From contig SNVD02009970.1 in NCBI GenBank assembly GCA_013180625.2, positions 124,001 through 188,000 on the forward strand: a DNA stretch of 64,000 nt, given 5' to 3'. This stretch comes from Boswellia sacra. Lineage: Eukaryota > Streptophyta > Magnoliopsida > Sapindales > Burseraceae. Positions 1-12,500 of the stretch are shown here, piece by piece. Every line of letters starts with the position of its first letter. Position 1 is the first letter of the stretch. Below the pieces are notes generated by a model. That model did not search any database, was not told where the DNA came from, and saw only the letters and a program-made list of their open reading frames with translations. Made by a program: the position numbers and the translations under genes.

Positions 1-187
1 TCCTAGTTTGAATTCTTTGGAGCTTTTACCAATCTTGTGGATTTTATATCCATAAGTAGTTAAGGTTTATTACTTTCTTTTTTCACTTTAATGTTTTTAT
101 ATAAACCATCAACTACATCCTTTCCGAATCAACTCAAATCACAAGTTTTTTTGGTCATCAAAATGGATGGAATCAAATAGAACTAAC

Positions 188-2686
188 CTTCCGTACATGC
201 AGGGATCGATCATGGAGCGATAGAAATAGCCACCTATGATTGATGCAGAACCTTCTACCTTGTTTACATCAGAGTGGTTGTATCCCATTACGGGGAAGAT
301 GGGGTTTATGGAGCTGGCAGATGTATTACCTCCTGGAGAACTTGGAGGTTTGTACTGAAAGGCGCCCTCATAAACTCTCCATCCATAGTTTCCACCCTTT
401 GTGACAATATCAACCTCTTCATATTGATCCTATACGTTACAACAACCAATGCTTTAAAAATAAAAAAGGGATATGTTGAGAGCAATGATCTATAAGAAAT
501 CTCAGGATATGCCAACCTGACCAACGTCTGCACAAAGAAAATAGGAAGGCCTTTCTGCATCAAAGCTACATCGCCAAGGATTTCTGAAGCCTAAGGCCCA
601 AATTTCAGGCTGCAATTCCTTATCTTCAGAAAATGGATTATCTGCTGGGAAAGAATAATTTCCCCATAGACCTAGGTCACTAACATCTTTTGCAGCTGCA
701 GGGATGAAATAATGAGAAAATTGTTCAAATTTTAAAAAATGTCAATAGCATTTAGGTTTTCTATGGGGCCAAAAGATACTAAATATTGTATTAACATTTA
801 CTTGGTATCTTATCTACATCTAGCCTCATTATCTTTCCAAGCAAGGATTTCTTGTTCTGAGCAAAATTATAAGGATCACCGGTACCACCACCATCTCCCA
901 TCATAAAGTACAAATATCCATCCTCGGGTCCAAACAGAATCTGACCGCCATGATGGGATGTGAAGGGCAGACCCATTGTAAAGATCCTTCTGACCTCCTG
1001 TGGCCTAACACTTGTTACCTGAAATTCATGTTAAAGTATATATGGAAATCTGATTAACATTGTTGAGAACTAATGGCAGAAATTGCTGAAACAATCTAGA
1101 TTTTACCGAGGAAGTTTCTGATGTGGTACCATTGGCGGTGAACTCTGCTATGACGCTGTGGTATTGGCATGGCCGTGCTCCATTGTCAGATTCTAGTTTG
1201 GAAGGATCACATCCCAACTCAGAGTTACATGAACATCTCCCTAAACAGTCTGGCCATTTAACCTTATCACAGTTAAAAGAAGCAAAGAAGCGGCCATTGT
1301 GCTGGAAATTAGGATGGAAAGCTATTCCCATCATTCCCAACTCAGCATCATAATGTACTTCATCAGTCAAATCAAGAAAAGGATTTGATTCATCAAGTTC
1401 CAATGTTTCTCCTGAATCCTGTTCCGGAACAGTTGCCAACCACATCTTTCCTTCTTGGTTAGACAAGAAAACACGGTTTGATCCATCAGGATGAGCTACC
1501 ATATTGATGTATGCTCGGGTCCCAATTTTCTCAAGGCAAACTCCATTTAGGGGACTCAAATTTTCAGAATAGTTTAGTGAAACAGGTCCACCAGCAAAAC
1601 ATACAAGTCCATCTTCAGAAGCTCCACCAAATTCATTGCAGAAAGCACTCTTTGACTGCCATAAATCAGTGAGCTTGGAAGAAGAATGATTTAATATTCC
1701 ACCTCTGCCTTGCGGGAAAAAAGGAGAACTTGATATAGATACATTTATGCATTCATCCCAGACCTTTGAACAAAAATCAACTGCAGCAAGTTGCGACTGC
1801 GTTGAGTTTGCGGCAATGGTGGAATTGCAAAGAACTGGGACAGCCCTTGGTATTGATTCAACTCTATATAGCTCTGAGGAGAACTTATCACACCTCTGCC
1901 AAAAAATGATCAACCACATATATCATAGAACAAATATGCAGATAAAATTACATCTACTAAGCTTCAGATTGTACTAAAAGAAAAATAGAGACTACAAATA
2001 TGCAGATAGAATTACATCGACTAACCTTCAGATTGTACTAAAAAACAAATAGACTACAAACATGCAGATAGAATTACATCTACTAAGCTTCAGATTGTAC
2101 TCGAAAACAAATAGAGACTATGTTTTCATCCAATCTAATCATTAATCAATTTATGCTAAATTGAAATACAGAAATAAATAAGGTAGGCATAGCAGCTTAA
2201 TAAAGTTTTCTGTCTTACAGAGCAGAGTATTGATTTGAGAAGAGATGCACAACCAAGATCAGATACATTCATAGCTTTGAAACGATTCTGCAATTGCTGA
2301 TCTTGTGTGGAGTTGCAGCAAACACTTCCATTGTATTGACAGAAACTAAGAGGGGTGTTTGGCGTAATTGGAGCTCCTAGTAATTTAACAAACAAGCACA
2401 AAATCATTGTCAATAAAACTCTATTTCATTGCCAAGAAGTTAAACAAAAACAAGAAACAAAATAGTTGGTTCTTAATCAAATCTATCATTAAGAGAAAGT
2501 CTTGATTCTGTCACCAAAATCAGCAACGAAACAGTACTGGAAAAGAAGGGAAAAAAAAAAAAATTGGGAGACTGGAAAAGAAAGAAAACACTTACTTAAA
2601 TCATTACATAAGGGATATGAAGATGAATGATAAGTAAGCAGCAGCAGGTTGCAAAACATAAATATGGTAGTAAGAACACCACCCAT
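188..2686 (-). CDS. HIPL: HIPL-type glucose/sorbosone dehydrogenase-like secreted protein, 3' end outside window
   Basis: Six exons read on the minus strand: 2686-2596, 2376-2219, 1895-1107, 1018-802, 695-517 and 429-188. All junctions keep phase and give 558 residues before the left edge. The chosen start (M at 2686) opens a hydrophobic signal peptide of about 23 residues, followed by a Cys-rich folate-receptor-like region with several CN and NST sites (about 25-185). A glucose/sorbosone dehydrogenase beta-propeller begins near residue 200, with recognisable family strings such as AHPDGSNRVFLSNQEGKMW, GMMGIAFHP, DGYLYFMMGDGGGTGDP and GFRNPWRCSFD. Plant HIPL proteins resemble animal HHIP and are usually about 700 residues with a C-terminal GPI signal, so the last part lies outside. 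The in-frame upstream ATG at 2707 would add seven residues before the signal peptide and is less likely. Catalytic activity of plant HIPLs is not established; family assignment is firm, role is inferred. Confidence 0.93.
1933..2121. repeat. Three-copy minisatellite in HIPL intron 2
   Basis: Three head-to-tail copies start near 1934, 1998 and 2060 (periods 64 and 62 bp). Each carries the core ATGCAGATA followed by AATTACATC and CTTCAGATTGTACT. The array lies wholly between the exons ending at 1895 and beginning at 2219, so it does not touch the coding sequence. Confidence 0.85.
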
Positions 2687-2733
2687 TTCTTGAACTGGAC
2701 TAAGCAATCACAAGTATCAATTTTCTTCAATAG

Positions 2734-2797
2734 AGTTGAAGTAGACTTTGTTTCATTTCAATGGTAGGGTTGAAGTAGATTTTGTTTCATTTCAATT
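2734..2797. repeat. Direct 34-bp duplication upstream of HIPL start
   Basis: The string GTTGAAGTAGA followed by TTTGTTTCATTTCAAT occurs at 2735 and again at 2769 with one substitution. It lies about 50-110 bp upstream of the HIPL start codon, in the likely leader or proximal promoter. Confidence 0.75.
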
Positions 2798-2799
2798 TT

Positions 2800-5022
2800 A
2801 TCCAATAAATCAGTTGAAAGAGACAAAAAAAAAAAATCACAAAATAGTATTATGTATCCATTGAATTATTCTGCAACATCTTCTTATTTTCAATTCAAGC
2901 AATTATTAATAATCCTTGATGTTCAGTCTCTGGAAGATAACAAAAAACTATTTTAATCAAGTCCATGGATATAAGAGATTTTTGTCAATAAAATACAACA
3001 ATATTTAATTGGGTTGATTCTGTTGATGCAGCCTATCCTTGATAGTTGACTACACTTGGAAGAATGAAACTCAGTTAATGGGGTGGCAAGAAAACGAAAT
3101 TTTTTCAAAGAAATTATAAAATATAGCATAGAATATGTTAACAAAAGAAGCTATAAACAAGAAGTGGGTTTGCTTTTTATCTGACCAAAATAAGTAAGGG
3201 GAAGCAAAGCCAAAGTAGAAATCAAAGTTTGCGGCATATACCCATTTCGGGGTTTGTTTTATAAAATTTAGAAAACATCCAAAGCTGTTACCTACCAATA
3301 GAACAAAACAATTAAAATACTGAGAGCTTTGATCTCATTTTATACAAGAATACAATACAATGAATCTTCCAATAACAAGTAATGTGCCATTACACTTATA
3401 ACATATATTCATGGGAAGATCCAAAACCATGATCTCCATTTCTGCTGAACTCTGTAGAGTATTTGAGTCTACATAGCACAGAACTTTTTTTCAAAACACA
3501 AATTTCGGATAGATTTATTAACACCACATTAAGACATATATTAACATAAAACATTCAGTAAAATTTCGTAAAATTCACCATAGAAATAATTGTATAGTCT
3601 GTTCAACTTATGCTAACTAAAAACATTAATGTAAAATTCTATATATGAGTTGTTTTTGTAGGTGCAAGATATTTCTATAGATATAATTCAATATTTAAAG
3701 TGATTCATATATCTACTCCACTGATTCAAAATTCTTGGACTAATGAGATTAACAATTCCCGAGAGAGAAGATCAACTCTTTGATTAATAGATTAACGTTC
3801 ACAATACTCAACATATGTGATGTAACTAATAAAGATGGCATATATTTCGGATTTTTAACATAATTTCAAATCCTCAAACTGCATCGTTGATATAATTTTG
3901 ATGAGTCCATGATAGGCCAAATCATAGTAGTGTAATATACAATATTATTATTATTATTGTTATTATCCAATTTATAATATCTAAAACAACTGTGTATATA
4001 TAAAAAATAAAAATTCATATAATTTATTTAATAAAATTGTTAAGAATATAATTTTATTTCCCAACGTAACCGTATTCGTATAAGACTACGTTGTTTTAAT
4101 ATTTAACGAGTTTCAAAAAATCATCAATTTTCTTAATAATTTTGTTTCAATAGTCATTATGTCAAAATCATTTGTTAATTAATATATTGGCAAACAATTC
4201 TGTTAAAGTTATTTACTGATATGTATTAACAAATGGCAAAATCATTTTCTATTAACAAATGGTTTGAACAAAGTCATTTGTTGGAAGTATATTTGATTAG
4301 AGGAATTAATGATTTTTAATTTTAAAATTACTTTGCATTTGAGCGTGCTGAGTATGCATAATAAAATACATAAATAAATTAAATCTTTGTATTATATTTA
4401 ATTTAAAACCAAATGAATATCTCGAAGAAAACCAAAAAGGATAATACCAAATATTATTTAACTTTCAAAAGGTTCTGAAACCGGTAAATCTATAATATGC
4501 TTGTTATGAATTTTAAAATCACTCCAATTTCAAAAATGGTTAAAATCTTGACTTATAAGACTGGTTGCAGTGGAATAGTTATAAACTGTAACTACATATA
4601 TTTAAAAAAAAAAATTGTAGAACACTTTCCCAGATGAACGAAGGTCAATGTACTGTAACATATATGATAATCTGTACAAATTTATTATATTGTAATTGAA
4701 GGGCTTGTACATTTTTTGTATTGATAACGAGAATTAAGTCACAAAATGCAAAGCAGAACCACTCTCGTACATTTTCGATGACAATACAATGGATACAACT
4801 CATTGAGTTTATAAAGAAATTATTAAATGTGCAAAATTGCCGAAACAGAACAAAATTGATCTATACACTGAATGTATTTAGCTATTGAACTAATTTCTCT
4901 TGAGATTATTTGATGATGTGGTATCCTTTGGTTCTGCACTGCAAGTATCAGGTGGGAAAGCAACATTATTAATAACTTAATTAATTAAGCAAAATTATTT
5001 CTGCATAAACAATTAAAACTAT
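2800..5022. other. Intergenic, no gene seen
   Basis: AT-rich DNA between the HIPL promoter side and the 3' end of the LBD gene. Short open frames here lack recognisable protein character. No transposon ends, RNA gene or conserved motif was recognised. Confidence 0.5.
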
Positions 5023-5745
5023 CTACCTTGATACTGAAGCTTCTTTTGACTGTGTATAGGGCTTTCTGTAAATTTCAGATGTATCAATTAATGGAGGATC
5101 GTGAGAAAATTCTATTTCTTGATGACCAGGGATTCCTGGTGATGGAAAATTTCTAATTGCATCGGTGCAAATATTGTAATAACATGGATCTTCAACCTTC
5201 AAGCATTTCCCAGTTTCAACACTATTATTCTCAACCAGAGGCATTGGCACACTAACACCGTTTTGGGAAGGAGGGATTGCTTGATTTTCGTAGAGTTGAA
5301 CATCGTCTAAAGGAATCGAAACTTGACTTTCATCGATGGCATCATTTATATTACTGGAAAGGGTACTCAACTCCGAAGGTGAAGCTGGCGGAGCAGCTTG
5401 CTCTTTACAAATTGCTAGCGAGGCATTCACGAGGCGAAGCTCTTGCAAAGATGCATGTAACTGCTGCTGGAGTTTGCATATTAGCCCCCAACAACCGTGT
5501 ACTGGATACCTTGCGCGAACAGTGGACTCGAATATGATTGTTTTCATTGTCTCATCCCTTCTCTCATCGGCCACTTGCCCCAGTATCTTCCCAATGTTGG
5601 ATAGACCAAACAAACGATGTGCATTGAGAAACATCTGCGGTTGATCAGCCGGAAAGAAACGGGCGAGAGGGCAGTTTTCCGCACATTTTCTTCTCTGATA
5701 TTTGCATGCGGCACACGCCTGCTTTGCTCCTCCTCTTGTGGTCAT
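5023..5745 (-). CDS. LOB-domain (LBD) transcription factor, LBD27/LBD22-like
   Basis: Single-exon frame of 240 residues from the chosen start. The LOB domain fills residues 1-115. It begins with the zinc-binding block C-x2-C-x6-C-x3-C (ACAACKYQRRKCAENC), continues through CPLARFFPADQP and the GAS-like segment (FLNAHRLFGLSNIGKIL), and ends with a Leu/Ile-spaced region after PVHGC. LBD proteins are plant-specific nuclear DNA-binding factors. The KYQRRKC spelling and the tail resemble Arabidopsis LBD27 and LBD22, pollen-expressed members, but this is from memory. The ATG at 5745 is chosen because LBD proteins start just before the Cys block. An in-frame ATG at 5841 would add 32 residues including a hydrophobic stretch that no LBD protein is known to carry. 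The acidic, Ser/Pro-rich C-terminal half is variable and probably regulatory. Confidence 0.93.
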   Translation of the reverse strand: MTTRGGAKQACAACKYQRRKCAENCPLARFFPADQPQMFLNAHRLFGLSNIGKILGQVADERRDETMKTIIFESTVRARYPVHGCWGLICKLQQQLHASLQELRLVNASLAICKEQAAPPASPSELSTLSSNINDAIDESQVSIPLDDVQLYENQAIPPSQNGVSVPMPLVENNSVETGKCLKVEDPCYYNICTDAIRNFPSPGIPGHQEIEFSHDPPLIDTSEIYRKPYTQSKEASVSR

Positions 5746-5849
5746 TTTGATTACGGTAATGAATAATAAAACGAACCCGGAGAAACCATAGAATACATCC
5801 ACTAGTTGATAAGAATTGCTCTGATTGTTATTGTTTCCCATGGCTGCTG

Positions 5850-7383
5850 CAGCAAATAATTAGAATCCAATTCAACGAGAAAAGTTTCTGATTTCCGGGT
5901 CTAAACAATATAAGTTGATTTGGTTATATAAATAAATATATGTACTACGTGTGATGAGGGTTTGTTGGGAATTCCACTAATTGAGTAAATAAAAACATTT
6001 TAAAAGATGTGTTCAAAATTTGTTTTAATTTATCAAGTATTCTTTTTTAGTTACAAATACAGATTAACTAAGTATGAACACATTTATTTAGGTTTATCTT
6101 TTTTTTTTTAATATTGAAAGTTCTTTTATATATTTTTATGTCTTTTAAAATTTTTAATACAATTAATACGTAATAAAAGGAATCCAGAGAAATTAACAAA
6201 TAGCTTTATTAGTTAATTGAAAATAATGGTGATTATTAAGCATAACTGCAGGAAATGTGAATCAAATACACCAATTAATATTCAGATGTAAACATTATTG
6301 ATCTGATCACGGTGTTATAGGAATTCCACTGATTTCGTTACTTACATGTCCAAATTGGGATCTAAAATGAAATTTTGACTGTGAATGCCGGTGTCATTTG
6401 ACTGTTTAAAGATTTCTATTTGAAAATAAGAATATTATCTGTCATGATAATAATGAGTTTATTTGGTATAATCAGCGCCACAAACTCATTAATTATCAGA
6501 ATTCGATTTCTATCTAGTTAAATTATCCCATAATTTATATTCATAATTTGAATCTAGCTTGTTAGACAATTGGCTAAACTATCCCTCCACAATGAACTCT
6601 AATTACATTATATTTATTAATTCAATTAATTACGATTATTATATCTAATGACAGTCTTTAATCCATCTAAAAATTAATATTATTATTTTTTAGGCTTTAC
6701 AGGAGCACTAAGTTACGTACGTACTTTGCAGCTTAATCGTTTTAGATGTTGATTATCAACTTTACTATTGTGTTATCATATTAGCTTTCCATCTACCTGA
6801 AATAAATTAAATAATTTATATTTTCACATAAGAAAATTATTTTTTCACCTAATTATTATTATTTTTTATTATCTTTTATGAATAGTCCAGGTTCAATTAT
6901 TTTCCTGGTTTTCTTTATTATTAATATTAATTAAGAAATTTTTTTCGTCCAAACGATTAAGGTTGGCGTTTGATTGTTGAATGGATGGGTTACTTTGCAC
7001 CCACTTATAAGCTATTTACATCTGATTTCTTGACAATAATTAAAATTTAAAAATATTTTCCAACACATCTTTATTAATATCAAAATAGATATTAAGAATG
7101 GGGGTTTTATATATACCCTTAAAAACACTTAAAAAAAAACCTTTAATTTTAATTTAAAAAAAAGACTAAAAAAACCTTTAATTTTAATTTTAAAAAAAAA
7201 GACTAAACCTTTCCAAATTAAATTTGTATCAAGGACAAACTAATATGTAGAAAACCTAGTTTTACTAAATAGCAAATGACTCTATATACAACCTCTTAAA
7301 TCTTTTTCTTCACCGGATGTATTATCAAATGTATTGTCAGTCAATCTCTCATTTTTATATTCTCGAGCTTGTTGCTTCTTTTC
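5850..7383. other. Intergenic, AT-rich, LBD promoter side
   Basis: No gene seen. The stretch includes the upstream region of the LBD gene. At about 7139-7207 a 35-36 bp poly-A-rich segment (core CCTTTAATTTTAATTT plus AAAGACTAAA) is duplicated in tandem. Confidence 0.5.
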
Positions 7384-7712
7384 ATAGTTTCTTTTATAGT
7401 TTTACTTCTCAAATTTCTTTGTAATATATTGATAGGCTGATGCCAAAGTCCCACATCGAGTAGTATGGGCTACTTGATCGAGTGTTTAAGTGTCTGTCTC
7501 TCCCACCTTAACAGCTAGTTTTTAGGGTTTGGTTCTCCATGATACTTGGATGCCTATCATTTGGTATCAGAGCCAGTGCTTGGCGGTTCGGAAAGGACTA
7601 CCGGCGGAGGGTACCTTAACCTAGCTTTTGGGGTGTGGTTCTCTATGGTGTTTGGGCTCCTATCATATAGTTTCTTTTGTGGTTTTACTTCTCTAATTGC
7701 TATGTAATGTAG
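7384..7712. repeat. 46-bp tandem unit split by a TRIM-like insertion
   Basis: The sequence at 7384-7429 (CATAG..TTTCTTTT, then GTTTTACTTCTC, then TGTAATATAT) is repeated with roughly four-fifths identity at about 7666-7712 (TATAGTTTCTTTTGTGG, then TTTTACTTCTCTAATT, then ATGTAATGTAG). The LTR element at 7430-7665 sits exactly at the junction of the two units. The simplest reading is a pre-existing tandem duplication into which the element inserted. Confidence 0.65.
7430..7665 (+). mobile_element. Very short LTR (TRIM-like) element, internally deleted
   Basis: The 5' LTR is 7430-7559 (130 bp), starting TGATAGGC and ending GCCTATCA, so it has TG...CA ends inside an 8-bp inverted repeat. Two bases later comes TGGTATCAGAGC (7562-7573), the classic primer-binding site complementary to initiator methionyl-tRNA. 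The LTR also carries AGTCCCACATCG, a string common in plant TRIM elements. A truncated 3' LTR of about 55 bp (near 7611-7665) repeats the last part of the 5' LTR (ACCTTAAC, TTGGTTCTC-like, CCTATCA). The flanks TATAT and TATAG look like a slightly diverged 5-bp target duplication. No coding capacity. Confidence 0.8.
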
Positions 7713-9573
7713 TTTCCATTCTTGATATTAAAGAGCAAATCTATATTGAGATATCTTTGGATAGCGAAAAAAGAAATTTTACTTTGTTTTGGTCATGCAA
7801 GAATAAAGAGGGATAATGACAGAAGATTTCAATTTTATAACAACTTAATTTTTTTTAATAATTTGGATAAAGGAAAAGAAGAAAATTCAGCCATAGATGT
7901 TTTGACAAATGTTGTGGATTTTTTTTATAAAATAATAATCTTATATTTATCTATTTACTGAAGGGTATTTACAGTATTAATGGGTGTGAAAATAGATTTT
8001 AAACTTTTATATTCAAATAAGAAGCGTCTCCACAAATAGTTGCCACTTGAGTTATTATCCTTTTTTTTTTCCTTTCATGTTTTTTAGCAGTAAACAACTT
8101 TTTTGCACTGCCTAGAAATTTTCTGGGAAATAATTCGGGCAAGAAATTCCAAATTTTGCTGAAGATGATTGATAACCAGAAAAACCATTAAATCATTATT
8201 AAAATTTAAAACCAACGAATTGAACTCTTTTTGTCGTTAGAATCTTCCACTAGGATAATTTTCTCTTCTCTATAAATTTAGGTAGTATTGATCTTCGTAA
8301 AACTGTTTCATGATCAAAGAAATTAGGTATTAAAATAAGGTGATATGTTATGTTTATTAATGGGTGATATTGTCTTTTATTTGATTTGTATACTTATTAA
8401 TAAATCACTTAAATTATATCTGATATTAACAAAAAAATATTATAGAAGAATGGAGCTCAAAATGGGTGTGAATGGTCACAATTTTGTTGAATGTATAATA
8501 TGTTACCAACAAAGAGATTGTGATAGTAAGATAATTTAGGTTAGTTTGGATTTGAATTTAGTGGAACTATCGGCATAGATTTAATTAATCTGCAAATTAT
8601 GTGTTTTTACGCCAAACCAAATACAATGATTCATACTGAGATCTCAATCATGCTCGAATAAAGTTAATATTCAGAAAATTAATTATTGTACCTCATTTAG
8701 TGAAAGCTAGAATTATTGGTGCGCAAGCATCTTGACTTGGTCGTCGCCAATAATATCTCAAATTGCAGTAATGCAAAAACCAAGACCTAGTCAGTATCCT
8801 ATCTATTGATATTTGAAATGGCAACAATTTACTGTTCCATACCATACGTGTCCTTGAAAATTATTGACGTGGCTAGAAGGTTTAATTATTCAATTTCGTA
8901 CTTTTATAATTAAATTAATTTCATCACCAACTTGATCAAAACATTCATCCCAGTAGGTGCGATTCTTCTAAGTCAACTCACTCTTAAGTCTTCGTTTACA
9001 ATTCGTACACCAATAAATACGGCAATTCCCTCATCCTGGCCTCCAATATCTTTAAGTTGGTTTTCGAATCCTCATTAACCGAACAAATTATTCATTTAGA
9101 TCAAACAGCGTGGAGATAAAGAATCACAAAAATAAAAAACAATCAGAACAAGAAGAAGAATAAGATAGAACAAACCATTTATATTGGAGCATCCATGTGT
9201 TCACATTTCAACATTTCTTCACTTTTTCTCTTATATATAATCAGCAACATAATATAACAATTTGATTAATTTTGCTAATGAATATTAAACTTACTTATAT
9301 ATATATGGTAATAATATTATAATGACCATCTCAAAGTAATTAGATCTCATCTCATGCATGTACGTATATATATGTTCATTAAAATTGAAGACTCACACCA
9401 ACCCAACCATCATTCTAAGTCAACTAAAAAATTGAAGTCTTCATTGACAGAAATCATTGAAAGCAAAAACAATTCAAACAAAGGAAAAAAAAAAAAAAAC
9501 TCACCCGTCTCCTTATTCTTCAATTTCTATATTTATAATCTATAATTTATCAACAGAACTCCGCAAACAATCC
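7713..9573. other. Intergenic, DUF569 gene promoter side
   Basis: AT-rich, no gene recognised. Small frames at 7722-7961 and 8345-8539 show no protein-like composition. The last few hundred bases should hold the promoter and leader of the DUF569 gene. Confidence 0.45.
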
Positions 9574-12500
9574 ATGGAGTTCTTCAACAAAGCTAAAGCA
9601 GTAAGACTCCGCAGCCACCTTGGCAAGTATCTCATCGCCAACGATGATGAAGAAACAGTCCGGCAAAGCCACAAAGGATCGTCCCCCGAAGGCTGTTGGA
9701 CTGTCGAGTTTGTTGACGGCAACAGTCACCTTATTCGTCTTAAGAGCTATTACAACAAGTACCTTACAGCATCGGATGAGCCATTCCTGCTCGGCTTGAC
9801 TGGTGAAAAGATCCTGCAAACAACTCTGAGCTTGAAGAAGGAGAGCAGCGTAGAATGGGAGCCCATAACTGCAGGGTTTCACGTGAAGTTGAGGACTCGA
9901 AATGGGAAGTTTCTTAGGGCAAATGGGGGTACACCGCCGTGGAGGAACTCATTGACGCATGATGTTCCGCATAGAACTGCAACGCAAGATTGGGTTTTGT
10001 GGGCTGTGGATGTGGTGGATGTTGTGGATTTTTATTCGCTATCAAGATCCGATTCGTTTGCTTCTAGCCTTTCCAGCTATTCCTCTTCATCAATACCTTC
10101 ACAGGATATTACAGATTCAGACACTGGATCTCCCTTGGTGTCATTTGAATCTAGTTTTGGACATTTATCAGCAAGACAGGTAACATTTTTTCTTTTCCTT
10201 TCTTTCTATCTTTCTAATTTCTTATTTTGCAGTTAATTTAGTTAAGTACTGTTTTGCGTTTAACACAATGATTGGAGGATTTACCATTAATTCTTCTCCA
10301 AGTTAATTTTACTAATACCCTTCTGTATAAACTATCAGTTTTCTCTGTGATATTTTCAAGAGTTTCATAATTAATTTCTCAATTTAATAAATTTTGTTAA
10401 ACTATTTGTTAATAGAGAAGGGTAAAATTATAAAATGAAAGGTTTAATACCCTATTACCATATTTTGTTAACTCGTTTTTATCTCTTTTAGTAAACGAGT
10501 AAGCTTAAATTACTCAATAAAATTTATAATAAGGGTATGTCTGATAACTTTGGTAATAGATGGAATTTATATAATTTTATTAACTCACTTTCTGCCTGTC
10601 ATCACAGCAAAACACAAGGAGTGAAACTAGCTAACCCATTCTTCTATATCTAATCCTAAACAGAATCTAAAATAATAACAAAATACTCCTTACTTAATTT
10701 ACCTATAAAAAGACGTTCCTAATAAAAGGATAATCCACTGTTGACCACAAATTACATTAACCAAATAACGTAAATTGTATGACAAAAAATATATATAGAT
10801 ATATATGCTTAATTAATTAATCTTTGATATGCGTGGCAGATAGCAGTATCTTTAGACCTCAAAATTTCTTAGCTCTGATTTGACTTGTTGGAGCCATTGC
10901 TTTCCTTCATCGACAATAATATCATCAGATCCCAATACAGAAATTGAGTTTCTTGCACACAAATCACGAGATTAATCTATAGCTTTTGTTCTCAAGCTTA
11001 TCGTATGTTGTGTTAATTTCTAACGATTTCAACAGGGTAACATTTAGTTTATATTGAAGATATTAATAATCTTGTTACTTTGATGATTAGTGTGCCATGG
11101 AAATCTTCCAAAAAGCAAAAGTGGTTCGACTCCGGAGCCACCATGATAAGTATTTGTTAGCGGGGGAAGATGAAGAAAGTGTATGCCAGGATCGCAATGG
11201 CTCATGCCTGAGTGCAAGATGGAACGTGGAGATTGTTCCGGATGCCAACCTGTTACGTTTGAAAAGCTGTTATGGGAAATACTTGACGGCAACCAACACT
11301 CCATTTTTCCTCGGAGTCACAGGCAAGAAAGTGCTGCAAACTCTTCCGAGAAGATTGGATTCATCTCTTGAATGGGAACCCATCAAAGATGGGATCCAGG
11401 TGAAGCTCAAGACTCGTCTTGGCGATTATTTGAGAGCAAATGGTGGCGTACCACCTTGGAGGAATTCAATCACGCATGATATCCCACATAGAAGCTCAAC
11501 TCAAGATTGGGTTTTATGGGATGTAGATATTGTAGAGTTTCAGAAACCAGCTCAAAAAAGTACTCCTCCACCAGCGCCACAGGTTAAAGTTGCTGAGAAA
11601 ACACCACCACCTCCACAACCCGTTAACAATGTTGAGAAGACACCACCAGAGCCGCAACCGCAACCGCAACCGCAACAAAAACCTCGTCCACCTCCACATC
11701 AACATCCACAACCACAACAACAACAACCACATCCACATCCGCCTCCACCTCCGCATCAACATCCACAACCACATCAACGTCCACAAACACAACAACAACC
11801 ACATCAACATCCACAACCACAACAACAACCAGTTAAAGTTGCTGAGACGACATCATCCCAAACAACGTCTGGCCCTAGTTCTCCTACATCAATTAATCTA
11901 AAGTCCCCAACAAATCAGGTACAGTTGACGTGTCAACTCTTAGTTTTTATGATTCAAATTAACAGAAATGTGAGAAAATAATCGAGTTAAAAGGAGTTGT
12001 TTTAGAGCTTAGAAAAACTCTAATTTCTTTTAATTGTCTAACTAAATTGTTGGTAGACATTCTGATAGATTAAGCTCTTCAAATCTAACGAGCATCCTGC
12101 TTATAAGACAAAGATTTTATGAGAAGAGATTAAAAAAAAAAAAGAAAAAAAATGAGTTAGAGAATGGTAGCTCATCTGAGATGAAGAGCTGCTTACGCCA
12201 ACTATGGACATGAGTACATTTAACAACTTATCTGGAAGTGTATTTTTATCTTTTAAATTTGAACTTGGTTAGACAATAAAGAATATTCTGGATTTGCCAA
12301 TCGAAACAATCCTCAACTTGATAATTATCGCAATTAACCCAATTTGATTATGAAATGTAGGATAGATCTCTAAGGTTTGAAATATATATATGCAGGCTGA
12401 CGACTTCTCATTCCCAGCTAGTTCACCAGTGAAGGATGAAGGAAGACTTATTGTTTATGGGGTGGCTAATGATAATGGCGATGTTGATAAATCAAGGGGA

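Noticed and set aside
1..187. A further HIPL exon at the left edge
   Set aside because: No donor/acceptor-bounded frame with HIPL C-terminal character was found; the next exon must lie outside the window.
1933..2121. Spaced direct repeats that could suggest a CRISPR-like array
   Set aside because: Copies are continuous units with no unique spacers, in a plant intron; minisatellite is the right description.
7562..7573. TGGTATCAGAGC as part of a tRNA gene
   Set aside because: It is the reverse complement of the 3' end of initiator tRNA directly after an LTR; no tRNA cloverleaf surrounds it.
11514..11901. Other-frame ORFs over the DUF569 linker (Trp/Leu-rich and Val/Asp-rich)
   Set aside because: They are translations of the Pro/Gln/His hexamer repeat in other frames; the DUF569 frame is fixed by the flanking domain and splice sites.
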